From Flavobacterium sp. UGB4466 (lineage in GTDB: Bacteria > Bacteroidota > Bacteroidia > Flavobacteriales > Flavobacteriaceae), in contig NZ_CAGKLC010000010.1 of the NCBI RefSeq assembly GCF_903469665.1, positions 20,878-84,877 on the forward strand: DNA of 64,000 nt, written 5' to 3'. This document shows positions 24,687-33,539 of this stretch, one piece after another. Below the pieces are notes generated by a model. The model made no database searches. It saw only the letters and a program-made list of their open reading frames with translations, and was not told the DNA's origin. Both the position numbers and the translations under genes were made by a program. Each line of letters opens with the position of its first letter. Position 1 is the first letter of the stretch.

Positions 24687-24808
24687 CAAGATACCTTTTT
24701 AATTCATTCAAACTTACAAAAGAAAATCTAGAAAATAACTCGTAACTTTTCTCCCCTCTAAACGACCTACTCATTTCATTGAATTGTTTAATTTAATCTG
24801 ATAAAAAA

Positions 24809-25909
24809 ATGAACAACAGAAGAATTTGGTTAAAACAAATTGGCCTGGGAACTATTGGACTGGGGCTTTACCCTTTTGAAACCTTTGCCAACGGCACTAC
24901 AGAGTCTATACTACCCTATACAGATAATTCACCCATATTACTCCGTTCCAACGAAAACCCATATGGCCCGTCACCAAAGGCACGGGAAGCAATGGCCAAA
25001 AGTATCAACATCAGCAATCGATACGGCTGGAATCTTTCACCGGAACTCATTACGCTGCTGGCAAAAAAAAATACGGTTTCAGAAAACAACATTCTTCTGG
25101 GTGCCGGTTCCACTGAAATTTTAGATTTAATACTTCAATATACCGCATTACAAAAAGGCAATTTTATAATCGCCGAAACGACCTTTGACTACTGGACAGC
25201 TCCTGCTGAAAAATTAGGCATAAAAAAAATCACCGTTCCCTTAACCAAAGACAAAAAACACGATTTAGCTGCCATGCTAAAAGCCATTGATGCCGACACC
25301 AAAATGGTTTACATCTGCAACCCAAACAATCCCACGGGAACGCTATGCCAAAGAGAAGATCTGATTTCTTTCATCAAAGAAGCAACTCAAAAAACACTTG
25401 TTTTTGTTGATGAAGCGTACATCGATTTTACAGACGAACAATCGTTAAGCGATTTAGTGGTCACCCATAAAAATCTGATTATTACCAAAACTTTCTCTAA
25501 AATGTATGGTCTGGCAGGCGCCCGTATTGGCTATGCTCTCGCACATTCTGCCATGATTGAAGAATTGAGTATTTTAAAATCGTCTCCCAACTTATCCCTC
25601 AGTGTTGTCTCTATTGCCGCAGCGATTGCCTCCTTAAACGATGAAAGCTTTATTCGTCAGGTTCGCACCTCCAATGAAGAAGTAAAAAAATACACCACAA
25701 CACAACTGAATCTTCTTCATTTAACCTGCATCCCTTCGCATTCGAATTTTATTTACTTCTCCTTAGAAAATTACAAAAAAGACTATTTCCAACAACTAAA
25801 AGACCACAACATATCAGGAACAAGAATTTACGAAGAAAACGGCAAATGGACCCGAATTACTATCGGTACCATGAAAGAAATGCAACGATTTATTCAAGCC
25901 CTAAAATAA
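24809..25909 (+). CDS. Tat-exported class I/II aminotransferase, histidinol-phosphate aminotransferase-like
   Basis: The 366-residue PLP enzyme has a twin-arginine signal NNRRIWLKQIGLGTIGLGL (residues 2-20) before a HisC-like domain. Family motifs are LRSNENPYGPSPKA, CNPNNPTGT, VDEAYIDF and the PLP lysine Lys231 in TKTFSKMYGLAGAR. The C-terminal arginine for the carboxylate is in GTRIYEENGKWTRITIG. Cytoplasmic HisC would not carry an export signal, so this is probably a periplasmic enzyme exported folded with its cofactor. The substrate is unknown, and there are no his genes next to it. Confidence 0.85.
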   Translation: MNNRRIWLKQIGLGTIGLGLYPFETFANGTTESILPYTDNSPILLRSNENPYGPSPKAREAMAKSINISNRYGWNLSPELITLLAKKNTVSENNILLGAGSTEILDLILQYTALQKGNFIIAETTFDYWTAPAEKLGIKKITVPLTKDKKHDLAAMLKAIDADTKMVYICNPNNPTGTLCQREDLISFIKEATQKTLVFVDEAYIDFTDEQSLSDLVVTHKNLIITKTFSKMYGLAGARIGYALAHSAMIEELSILKSSPNLSLSVVSIAAAIASLNDESFIRQVRTSNEEVKKYTTTQLNLLHLTCIPSHSNFIYFSLENYKKDYFQQLKDHNISGTRIYEENGKWTRITIGTMKEMQRFIQALK

Positions 25910-26038
25910 GATCAGAGAAAAGATCCCAGCTGTTTTGTATCCTAATTAATAATGGTTATTTTTTAGAAATCCAATTCAAATAAATTATAATCCTTACTTT
26001 TGGAGTCAGAATTAATTCTTCAAAAAAGCCTTTTATTT

Positions 26039-27052
26039 ATGGAAATCCAATCCAATTTTTCTTTAAAAAACTACAATACTTTTGGCATCGAAGCCAAAGC
26101 CAGACAATTTGTTGCCGTACATACGGTTGCTGAACTGAAAACTATTTTAGAAGAAAACAAAGACGAACAAAAATTTATTTTAGGCGGAGGAAGCAATATG
26201 CTTTTAACCAAAGACATCGACGCTTTGGTCGTTCATATTGATTTAAAAGGAAAAGCGATCCTCAAAGAAGACGATGATTTTGTCTGGGTTGAAAGTCAGG
26301 CCGGAGAAACCTGGCACGACTTTGTTCTTTGGACGATCGACAATAATTTCGGAGGTTTAGAAAACATGTCACTTATTCCCGGAAATGTGGGAACCACACC
26401 GGTTCAGAATATCGGTGCTTACGGAACAGAGATCAAGGACACTTTTGCTTCGTGCGAAGCGATCAATATTGCCACTCAGGAAATGAAAACATTCACTAAT
26501 GCCGACTGTAAATTTGGCTACAGAGAAAGTGTCTTCAAAAACGAGGTAAAAGACCAATACATCATTACCTCAGTCATTTATAAACTAACGAAACGAAATC
26601 ATAAAATCAACATCTCATACGGAGATATTACCGCTGAACTGGCTAAAAATAACATCACTGTTCCAACCTTAAAAGACGTGAGCAATGCTGTAATTGCCAT
26701 TAGACAAAGTAAATTACCCGATCCGAAAGAATTAGGAAACAGCGGAAGCTTCTTTAAAAATCCGATTTTACTAAAATCCGATTTTGAAAAAATACACCAG
26801 AAGTTTCCTGAAATGAAATATTACGAAGTTTCAGAAACCGAAGTAAAAGTTCCGGCCGGCTGGCTGATTGAACAAGTCGGTTTTAAAGGAAAACGTTTCG
26901 GTGATGCCGGAATTCACAAAAATCAGGCCTTGGTTTTAGTCAATTATGGCAATGCCACAGGACAGGAAATCCTGGCCGTTTCCAAAGATGTTCAAAAAAC
27001 TGTTTTTGATACTTTTGGAATTCAGATTGAAGCAGAAGTAAATGTAATTTAG
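26039..27052 (+). CDS. murB: UDP-N-acetylmuramate dehydrogenase MurB
   Basis: The 337-residue flavoprotein reduces UDP-GlcNAc-enolpyruvate in peptidoglycan synthesis. It begins FSLKNYNTFGIEAKA, has FAD-binding FILGGGSNMLLTKD and SLIPGNVGTTPVQNIGAYG, a catalytic Ser in LGNSGSFFKNP and Glu near the C-terminus (IEAEVNVI). Length fits type I MurB. I chose the ATG at 26039; an in-frame TTG at 26000 lies inside a TACTTTTG -7 box (25995-26002) and would not be transcribed as a leader. Confidence 0.95.
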   Translation: MEIQSNFSLKNYNTFGIEAKARQFVAVHTVAELKTILEENKDEQKFILGGGSNMLLTKDIDALVVHIDLKGKAILKEDDDFVWVESQAGETWHDFVLWTIDNNFGGLENMSLIPGNVGTTPVQNIGAYGTEIKDTFASCEAINIATQEMKTFTNADCKFGYRESVFKNEVKDQYIITSVIYKLTKRNHKINISYGDITAELAKNNITVPTLKDVSNAVIAIRQSKLPDPKELGNSGSFFKNPILLKSDFEKIHQKFPEMKYYEVSETEVKVPAGWLIEQVGFKGKRFGDAGIHKNQALVLVNYGNATGQEILAVSKDVQKTVFDTFGIQIEAEVNVI

Positions 27053-27059
27053 ATCTTTA

Positions 27060-27400
27060 GACAACTTAGATTGTTAGATTATTGGATCATTAGATTATCG
27101 GATCGTTGGATTTTTAACCAATTGAAAAATTAATAAACTGCAACCCTCTCAACCTTTGTTTCTTTGAATCTTTGAACCTTTGTTCCTTTGAGTCTTAGAA
27201 CCTTAGTATCTTAGCACCTTTACTTAGATTGCTGGATTAATTGGATTATTGAACTTTTAACGGATTGAAAAATTAGATCTTTAGATGGTTGGATGGTTAG
27301 ACTTCTTAGAATCTCAGTATCTTTGGCGAACCTCTGAACCTTTGCTTCTTTGTCCCTTTGTCCCTTTGTCCCTTTGAACCTTTGTCCCTTTGAACCTAAA
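27060..27400. repeat. Degenerate octamer arrays upstream of the PaiB-like gene
   Basis: Two successive blocks (about 27060-27225 and 27225-27400) each run from TTAGATTn/TTGGATnn words, through a shared ATTGAAAAATTA, to an 8-nt periodic stretch. The clearest are CTTTGAAT-CTTTGAAC and CTTTGTCC repeated contiguously, and CTTAGAAC-CTTAGTAT. The arrays run almost to the start codon at 27411. No gene is present in this gap. Confidence 0.8.
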
Positions 27401-27410
27401 AAAAGAAAAA

Positions 27411-28025
27411 ATGTACACACCTGACTTATACAAAAACGAAGATCCGGAATCGATCCGAGCTTTTCTAAGAGAAAACAGTTTTGGCATCCTGATCAATCAG
27501 ACACACGGAAAATTATGCGCGACACATATTCCGATAGAACTTGAAGTAAATTCAGACGGAAAAGAAATTTTACAAGGCCATCTTTCCAAACTCAATCCGC
27601 AAGCAGAAGGTTTTGCCGAAAATGATCAGGTATTGGCTGTTTTTACAGGTCCGCACAGTTACATTTCATCGTCCTGGTACGATCATGAAAATGTTCCCAC
27701 ATGGAATTATATAGCGGTACATGTTTATGGCCGAATCAAAATTGTCGACGAAGCCACTTCCATAGAACAGCTAAAAAAATTAGTCGACAAATACGAAGCG
27801 AATTCAGTGAATCCGGTTCGTGTTGAAAATTTATCTGCCAAAACCATGCGGGAAGCCAGAGGTATTTTTGGCTTCGAAATTGAAATTGACGAAATTCAGG
27901 CTACTAAAAAACTCTCCCAAAACAGGGACGATCACAATTATAAAAACATAATTTCGGAGTTAGAAAAAACCGAAAACCCTCAGGCTATTGCTGTTGCAAA
28001 AGAAATGGCAAAATGCCGAAAGTAA
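27411..28025 (+). CDS. FMN-binding PaiB-family protein
   Basis: The 204-residue protein matches PaiB/negative transcriptional regulator family split-barrel proteins: MYTPDLYKNEDPESIRAFL at the N-terminus, GILINQTHGKLCATHIPIEL, and the FMN-binding SYISSSWYDHENVPTWNY. I placed the start at the ATG at 27411; the upstream in-frame TTG lies in the octamer array. The family is often linked to flavin or stress functions, and direct regulation of transcription is not certain. Confidence 0.88.
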   Translation: MYTPDLYKNEDPESIRAFLRENSFGILINQTHGKLCATHIPIELEVNSDGKEILQGHLSKLNPQAEGFAENDQVLAVFTGPHSYISSSWYDHENVPTWNYIAVHVYGRIKIVDEATSIEQLKKLVDKYEANSVNPVRVENLSAKTMREARGIFGFEIEIDEIQATKKLSQNRDDHNYKNIISELEKTENPQAIAVAKEMAKCRK

Positions 28026-28039
28026 ATCCGTTTTCGGCA

Positions 28040-28069
28040 TTGAAAATTAGGATTTCATGAGTACATTTG
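28040..28069 (+). promoter_or_regulatory. Promoter of the GT2-sigma factor operon
   Basis: TTG (28040-28042), a 19-bp spacer and TACATTTG (28062-28069) match the Bacteroidota vegetative promoter closely. The ATG of the first gene is 39 bp downstream. Confidence 0.6.
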
Positions 28070-28108
28070 CACTCGCAAGATTCAGAAATTAAAAGACATT
28101 AAAATCAG

Positions 28109-29215
28109 ATGCTTATAACTTTATTTTACTTCTTTATTGCTATTGTTTTCATTCAGATTTTCTATTACTTAGGGATTTTTGGAAAGTTCGCTTTCGGCAA
28201 ACCTCAGGAAATAACTCCAAAGAAAATTCCGGTATCTGTTATCGTCTGTGCAAAAAATGAAGAAGAAAATGTAAAAAAGTTCATCCCTCTTCTTGTGGAG
28301 CAAAACTACCCTGATTTTGAAATTGTTTTAATTGATGATGCCTCAAGTGATGAAACTCTGGAGGTTTTTGAAGAATTCGAACAACAATACAGCAATATCC
28401 GTTTGGTAAAAGTGCAAAACAATGAGGCTTTCTGGGGAAACAAAAAGTATGCATTAACTTTAGGAATCAAAGCTTCAAAAAAAGACTACTTACTTTTTAC
28501 CGACGCTGATTGTTATCCAACCTCGACAGAATGGATCACTGCAATGACTTCAAGATTCACCATGAACAAAACAATTGTTTTAGGCTATGGCGGTTATGAA
28601 AAAGTGGAACGTTCTTTATTGAACAAAATCATACGTTATGAAACCGTTTTAACGGCTGTTCAATATTTTTCATGGGCTAAACTGGGAATTCCTTACATGG
28701 GTGTCGGTCGAAACTTAGCCTATAAAAAGGAGGAATTTTTTAATGTAAACGGCTTTATCGAGCACATCCAGATTCGTTCAGGTGATGATGATTTGTTTAT
28801 CAATCAGGCTGCAACTAAAAGCAACACGACCATTGCTTACACTCCTGAAAGTTTCACTTACTCTAAACCAAAGGAAACTTACAGAGAATGGTTTACTCAA
28901 AAAAGAAGACATGTTTCTACCGCAGAACATTACAAGTTTTTCGATAAAATGCAATTGGGGCTGTTTTTTACCTCACAATTATTTTTCTTTTTATCAGCAA
29001 TTGTATTGCTAGCATTTCAGTTTCAATGGATCGCTGTATTGGCTATTTTAGCAACACGTTACACTGTAGCATGGATCGTTATAGGATTTTCTGCCGGCAA
29101 ATTAAAAGAAAATGACCTGAAAGTTTGGTTTCCTGTTGTTGAAATCATTCTTATATTCACGCAAATTAATATCTTTATAACTAATATCTTTTCAAAACCG
29201 GTATATTGGAAATAA
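28109..29215 (+). CDS. Membrane glycosyltransferase family 2 protein
   Basis: The 368-residue protein has an N-terminal membrane helix, a GT2 domain (about 40-270) with VSVIVCAKNEEENV, VLIDDASSDETLEVF, the metal-binding LLFTDADCYP and a QxxRW-like QKRRHVSTA segment, then about three C-terminal membrane helices. It probably builds an envelope polysaccharide or glycolipid. The next gene, a sigma factor, overlaps its last 10 bp and starts with TTG, so the two are translationally coupled. Confidence 0.88.
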   Translation: MLITLFYFFIAIVFIQIFYYLGIFGKFAFGKPQEITPKKIPVSVIVCAKNEEENVKKFIPLLVEQNYPDFEIVLIDDASSDETLEVFEEFEQQYSNIRLVKVQNNEAFWGNKKYALTLGIKASKKDYLLFTDADCYPTSTEWITAMTSRFTMNKTIVLGYGGYEKVERSLLNKIIRYETVLTAVQYFSWAKLGIPYMGVGRNLAYKKEEFFNVNGFIEHIQIRSGDDDLFINQAATKSNTTIAYTPESFTYSKPKETYREWFTQKRRHVSTAEHYKFFDKMQLGLFFTSQLFFFLSAIVLLAFQFQWIAVLAILATRYTVAWIVIGFSAGKLKENDLKVWFPVVEIILIFTQINIFITNIFSKPVYWK

Positions 29216-29757
29216 ATTCTAAAATAGAAAAAGCTAAAAAAGGCGATCAGATCGCCTTTACTTTTTTATTAGATTATTTCTGGAATGAAGTGTACAGCTT
29301 TATGCTGAAGCGTACCGAAAATGAAACCATCGCCGAAGATATTACCATCGAAACCTTCTCTAAAGCTTTCGACAAAATAGCCAGTTACAATTCTGAATTT
29401 CAATTCAACACCTGGCTAATTGCTATTGCAAAAAACGTTTATATTGATTTGTTACGTAAAAAGAAAACCAGTCTTTTTATAGAAATCACAGACAACGAAG
29501 ACCAACAGGCCTACAATATTGCCGACCCTACTCCTTCTGCCGAAGATGCTTTAATTAAAGAACAAAATCTTTCGCGCCTGCTTCAATGCATCAAAGAATT
29601 AAAACCTCACTACCAGGAAGTCATTCAGCTTCGTTATTTCCAGGAAATGACTTATCAGGAAATAGCGCTGAAAATCAACGAACCTTTGAGCAATGTCAAA
29701 GTAAAACTACTCCGTGCTAAAAAATTATTAGCAGAAATCATCGAACGCAATAGATAA
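29206..29757 (+). CDS. RNA polymerase sigma-70 factor, ECF type
   Basis: The 183-residue protein has region 2 (FNTWLIAIAKNVYIDLLRKKK; TIETFSKAFDKIASY) and region 4 (LQCIKELKPHYQEVIQLRYFQEMTYQEIALKINEPLSNVKVKLLRAKK). The only plausible start is the TTG at 29206, inside the end of the glycosyltransferase gene. No anti-sigma gene is adjacent, unlike many Bacteroidota FecI-type factors. Targets are unknown; one candidate ECF-like promoter in this window is at 62216-62246. Confidence 0.88.
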   Translation: MEINSKIEKAKKGDQIAFTFLLDYFWNEVYSFMLKRTENETIAEDITIETFSKAFDKIASYNSEFQFNTWLIAIAKNVYIDLLRKKKTSLFIEITDNEDQQAYNIADPTPSAEDALIKEQNLSRLLQCIKELKPHYQEVIQLRYFQEMTYQEIALKINEPLSNVKVKLLRAKKLLAEIIERNR

Positions 29758-29912
29758 TTCATTATCTTTAGGTAAAGAATAAAATATCCACGTATTTTTT
29801 CTTAAAACACCTATTTATTCACATACTAAAACAACAACATCTCCGTTGTTAGCTAAAACCAAAACCGTACTGCCTATGATTTAACGTTACCTAACCTTAA
29901 AATCCAAAAATC

Positions 29913-30734
29913 ATGACTAAATCAAACATCTACGAAACCAATTGGACCGATCTTGTTTTCGAAAACAAGAACAAAGAGTACGGCGCTTATCAATTACGCC
30001 AGGAGAGTTCAAAAAACACAGTTACAGCGCTATTTGCGGGATTGCTATTATTGGCCGGTTTGGGAAGCGCGTCGGTGTTGATTAATAAGTTTGGGGCACA
30101 TGGTCCTGTAGAAACAGAACCGACTGTTTTTTCGGTTCCAATAAGACCTACAGACATACCAATTCCGGTACAACCACAATCACCTGCTCCACCTGTAGCG
30201 CCTCAGCAAACGGCAGCTGCGTCACCCGTTACCAGTACACAATTGGTAAATCCGGTTGTAACAGCCGCAACTCAGGCAACACCCGATGTTATTGCAACAA
30301 ATGCAGACAATCATCCTGTTGTTGACCATGCAAATACCGGAACAGGAAATGCCGTAAATGCATTACCCGCAAGTGGCGGTGGCGTAGAAACTACAGCTTT
30401 AACCGGAGAAAGTAAAGATCCTGTTAATGTAGCCATCTTAGACAAACTACCAGAATTTCCGGGAGGAATGGCTAAGTTTTATACTTATGTTGGAAACAAT
30501 TTCAACAGACCGGAACTGGATGCGGAAAGAACCTTAAGAGTGTATGTATCGTTTGTAATTGAGAAAGACGGTTCCATTACAGACATTATGGTAAAAAACG
30601 ATCCGGGATACGGAATCGGAAAAGAGGCTATCAGGGTATTGAAATCCTTAAAAACAAAATGGAGCCCGGGTATTTTAAACGGAAATCCCGTTCGAACTGC
30701 CTATAACCTTCCCATCACAATAAAAACAGAATAA
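29913..30734 (+). CDS. Energy transducer TonB
   Basis: The 273-residue protein has a short cytoplasmic N-terminus (NWTDLVFENKNKEYGAYQLRQ), typical of Bacteroidota TonB, one membrane helix (about 37-60), a Pro/Ala-rich periplasmic linker (about 78-110) and a C-terminal TonB domain (about 180-273) with VSFVIEKDGSITDIMV and LKTKWSPGILNGNPVRTAYNLPI. It would couple proton-motive force to outer-membrane receptors such as the three in this window. ExbB and ExbD are not adjacent. A terminator follows directly. Confidence 0.93.
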   Translation: MTKSNIYETNWTDLVFENKNKEYGAYQLRQESSKNTVTALFAGLLLLAGLGSASVLINKFGAHGPVETEPTVFSVPIRPTDIPIPVQPQSPAPPVAPQQTAAASPVTSTQLVNPVVTAATQATPDVIATNADNHPVVDHANTGTGNAVNALPASGGGVETTALTGESKDPVNVAILDKLPEFPGGMAKFYTYVGNNFNRPELDAERTLRVYVSFVIEKDGSITDIMVKNDPGYGIGKEAIRVLKSLKTKWSPGILNGNPVRTAYNLPITIKTE

Positions 30735-30746
30735 CAATAAAAAACG

Positions 30747-30776
30747 AAAAAGCAGAATTTAGGTTCTGCTTTTTTT
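30747..30776 (+). terminator. Terminator of the tonB gene
   Basis: AGCAGAA (30751-30757) pairs with TTCTGCT (30764-30770), flanked by A4 and followed by seven T. Confidence 0.85.
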
Positions 30777-30899
30777 ATTTCATTAAGTATTATGCCCATC
30801 TTAATTAAATCCCGAAGCAGTAAAAAAAATTAACAAAATAAATTACTTTTACAGCTCCATAAGAGGAAAATCAAATCTATTAAAATTAAAAACTAAAAA

Positions 30900-31280
30900 A
30901 TGGGAATATTTTCAGCTATTCTAGGCAACGCCGGCTCTGTTAGTCAGGAAGAGTTATTAAAAAAATACGGACAGCTTTTGACGGACAGAGAAGAAATCGA
31001 AATGGGTTTTAAACTACTTCGCGATACTTTTATCTTCACGAACAAAAGATTAATCCTGGTTGATGTACAAGGATTAACAGGAAGCAAAACAGAATACAAA
31101 TCTATTGCTTACAAAAGTATTACACGTTTCAGTGTAGAAACAGCAGGAACTTTTGATTTGGATGCCGAACTAAAAATCTGGGTGGCAAGCGAATTACAAC
31201 CAAGCATTGTAAAACAATTTAACAAATCGGTAAATGTATACGATGTACAAAAAGTACTGGCATTTCACGTTTTAGGTTAA
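30900..31280 (+). CDS. Bacterial PH-domain protein (DUF1696 type)
   Basis: The 126-residue soluble protein consists of one bacterial pleckstrin-homology-like domain, recognised from GFKLLRDTFIFTNKRLILVDVQGLTGSKTEYKSIAYKSI and the following FSVETAGTFDLDAELKIWV. No catalytic residues, signal or membrane segment are visible. The biochemical role of this family is not established. The gene stands alone and is convergent with the M48 protease gene, with a palindrome between. Confidence 0.88.
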   Translation: MGIFSAILGNAGSVSQEELLKKYGQLLTDREEIEMGFKLLRDTFIFTNKRLILVDVQGLTGSKTEYKSIAYKSITRFSVETAGTFDLDAELKIWVASELQPSIVKQFNKSVNVYDVQKVLAFHVLG

Positions 31281-31297
31281 GCATTATACAACCAAAC

Positions 31298-31322
31298 CCG
31301 ACAGGTTTTAAAAACCTGTCGG
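31298..31322. terminator. Symmetric palindrome between convergent genes
   Basis: A 12-bp perfect stem CCGACAGGTTTT/AAAACCTGTCGG with a one-base centre. It has only weak T-tracts but is placed as a shared terminator for the PH-domain gene and the M48 gene. Confidence 0.6.
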
Positions 31323-31345
31323 ATTTGATAATAGATAAAATAAAA

Positions 31346-32209
31346 TTATTTTTTCTTTTTAGCAGGAGCTTTTTTGGCAGGAGTTCCTTTTTTAGCCGGA
31401 GCAGTATTTACAATTTTCTGCTGTACATACGGTTTATACAAACCATCTTTCTCTGCTCTTTTCTTAGCATCTTCAGCTCTTTGTTTGGAATCCGGATGTG
31501 AACTCATCATCTGATCGATAAAGGAAGCTTCATTACCTTCACTCATCTTCGCCAAAATTCTAAATGCCGATTCTTCAGCATTTACATTGTAACCGTTTTT
31601 CTTTAAAAATTCATACGAAAACAAATCAGCTTCTGCTTCTTGCTTACGGCTAAACTTACTATCAATAATGGCACTACCTATTTTACCCAACTGACTATCG
31701 GTAACACTTGCAATCGTAGCTGATTGAGAAGCAGCCCCTTCCAACAAAGCTTCTTTTCTATAAGCTGCTTTTATCGCGTCTCTGGAATCCTGATTGGCTA
31801 CGTGACCAATTTCGTGACCAATTACTGCCAGTAATTCATTGTCATCCATAATATCCATCAATCCTGAATATACACGCACGCTTCCATCAGCAGTTGCGAA
31901 AGCATTAACTTCTTTTACTTTATAAACTTTATAATTCAAAGTGTAACCGTCACCCGCAGTATACTTTCCAAAAACTCTGTTCAGTCTTAAAGTATACGGA
32001 TCTGTCGCAGCAGCAACCTGATGTTCAGCATCCATTTTATCAACAGCAGCTTTTGATAAAGCAGCAGCATCAGCATTACTAAAAGTAAAACCGCTAACTC
32101 CTTTTTGAACAGCACCCAATGCTTTTTCACCAAAATTAATCTGCGCATTTATTTTTGTAAAACCAAAAGCGGCAAACAAAACTCCCAATACTATAAATTT
32201 CTTTTTCAT
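31346..32209 (-). CDS. Secreted M48-family metalloprotease
   Basis: The 287-residue protein has a signal peptide (MKKKFIVLGVLFAAFGF...NAQ) and an M48 domain with the zinc motif HEIGH at residues 132-136 and the third ligand in EAEAD (Glu191). It resembles periplasmic YggG/LoiP and BepA-type proteases that act in envelope quality control. The C-terminus is an unusual lysine/alanine-rich tail (KKGTPAKKAPAKKKK) with no obvious fold. It is a single gene. Confidence 0.92.
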   Translation of the reverse strand: MKKKFIVLGVLFAAFGFTKINAQINFGEKALGAVQKGVSGFTFSNADAAALSKAAVDKMDAEHQVAAATDPYTLRLNRVFGKYTAGDGYTLNYKVYKVKEVNAFATADGSVRVYSGLMDIMDDNELLAVIGHEIGHVANQDSRDAIKAAYRKEALLEGAASQSATIASVTDSQLGKIGSAIIDSKFSRKQEAEADLFSYEFLKKNGYNVNAEESAFRILAKMSEGNEASFIDQMMSSHPDSKQRAEDAKKRAEKDGLYKPYVQQKIVNTAPAKKGTPAKKAPAKKKK

Positions 32210-32540
32210 GTTCTATGTGATTACAATTTAACAACAAATGTAGTACAAACCCAATTCCGTTTGAATTGCATTTCGACTAATTTTTTAACAAATAAAGATA
32301 TAAATTTTAAATGAGTAAAAATGAGCAGTCAAACAAAATCATCACTCCAACTCGAATTGGCCAATAAAAAAGAGGCATTTTACCCCGCATCAATGCTTTA
32401 AGAATAAAATTTTAACACACTTACACCATTATTACCAAAAGTGCATTATAAAAACTCCAAGTCTTTCAATACCAAATTAAATCTTAAACGAATCTCCAAA
32501 TAAACTACATTGCTTATCTTTGTACTTTGAATTTTGATAT
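32210..32540. other. Divergent intergenic region between M48 gene and lipA
   Basis: No gene longer than an 18-codon open frame is visible. The only assignable element is the -7-like box TATCTTTG at 32515-32522, 18 bp before the lipA ATG. A canonical -33 TTG at the right distance is not seen. Confidence 0.45.
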
Positions 32541-33407
32541 ATGGAAACAGTCATTGAAAATATACCAACAGGAAAACCTAAATGGTTAAAGGTTAAACTT
32601 CCTATTGGACAAAAATACACTGAACTTCGTGGTTTGGTTGATAAGTATAGTCTAAACACTATTTGTACTTCGGGAAGCTGCCCAAATATGGGAGAATGCT
32701 GGGGTGAAGGTACCGCTACTTTTATGATATTGGGGAATGTATGTACCCGTTCCTGCGGTTTCTGCGGTGTAAAAACCGGACGTCCTGAAACGGTAGATTG
32801 GGATGAACCGGAAAAAGTAGCCCGTTCTATAAAAATTATGAACATTAAACATGCCGTAATTACAAGCGTAGACAGGGATGATTTAAAAGACGGCGGCTCA
32901 ATTATCTGGATTGAAACGGTAAAAGCAATCCGAAGAATGAATCCGAATACGACTCTTGAAACCCTGATTCCTGATTTTCAGGGAATCGAAAGAAATATAG
33001 ATCGTATTGTCGAGGCCAATCCTGAAGTGGTTTCACACAATGTCGAGACTGTTCGTCGTTTGACTCGTGAAGTGCGCATTCAGGCAAAATACGATCGTAG
33101 TCTGGAAGTTTTACGTTATCTGAAAGAAAAAGGAATCAACAGAACCAAATCCGGAATTATGCTGGGGCTTGGAGAAACTGAAGAAGAGGTTTTTCAAACG
33201 ATGACTGATTTACGAAATGCAAATGTTGATGTAGTTACTATTGGGCAATACCTTCAACCAAGTAAAAAACATTTGCCTGTAAAAGAATTTATAACGCCTG
33301 ATCAATTTGCCCGATATGAAAAATTTGGTCTTGAATTAGGTTTCCGTCACGTAGAAAGCGGACCACTGGTTCGTTCTTCTTACAAAGCACAAAAACACAT
33401 TTTATAA
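32541..33407 (+). CDS. lipA: Lipoyl synthase
   Basis: The 288-residue radical SAM enzyme inserts sulfur into octanoyl-lipoyl domains. Both iron-sulfur sites are complete: the auxiliary cluster cysteines 42, 47 and 53 ([12 protein letters not shown]) and the radical SAM CX3CX2C cysteines 68, 72 and 75 (CTRSCGFC). The C-terminal RSSY motif that ligates the auxiliary cluster is present (LVRSSYKAQ). Length is normal. lipB is not adjacent. Confidence 0.97.
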   Translation: METVIENIPTGKPKWLKVKLPIGQKYTELRGLVDKYSLNTICTSGSCPNMGECWGEGTATFMILGNVCTRSCGFCGVKTGRPETVDWDEPEKVARSIKIMNIKHAVITSVDRDDLKDGGSIIWIETVKAIRRMNPNTTLETLIPDFQGIERNIDRIVEANPEVVSHNVETVRRLTREVRIQAKYDRSLEVLRYLKEKGINRTKSGIMLGLGETEEEVFQTMTDLRNANVDVVTIGQYLQPSKKHLPVKEFITPDQFARYEKFGLELGFRHVESGPLVRSSYKAQKHIL

Positions 33408-33418
33408 AAAGATTTAAC

Positions 33419-33532
33419 TGTTTAACCGTTTTATTTGTTTAATCGGGTAAGTCGTTTAACCACTAAATGTTTATTGGTAGATGCGATTAAACAACTAAAC
33501 GAATAAACGATTTAACGATTTAACAAACAATC
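33419..33532. repeat. Inverted octamer arrays between lipA and gap
   Basis: The left half repeats TTTAACnG words and the right half repeats CGATTAAA, CGAATAAA, CGATTTAA with an 8-nt period. The two halves are imperfectly complementary and could form a long hairpin. It may terminate lipA transcription. Confidence 0.65.
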
Positions 33533-33539
33533 GAAAAGC

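Noticed and set aside
32310..32366. 18-codon open frame between the M48 gene and lipA
   Set aside because: No recognisable motif or ribosome site, and the length is expected by chance.
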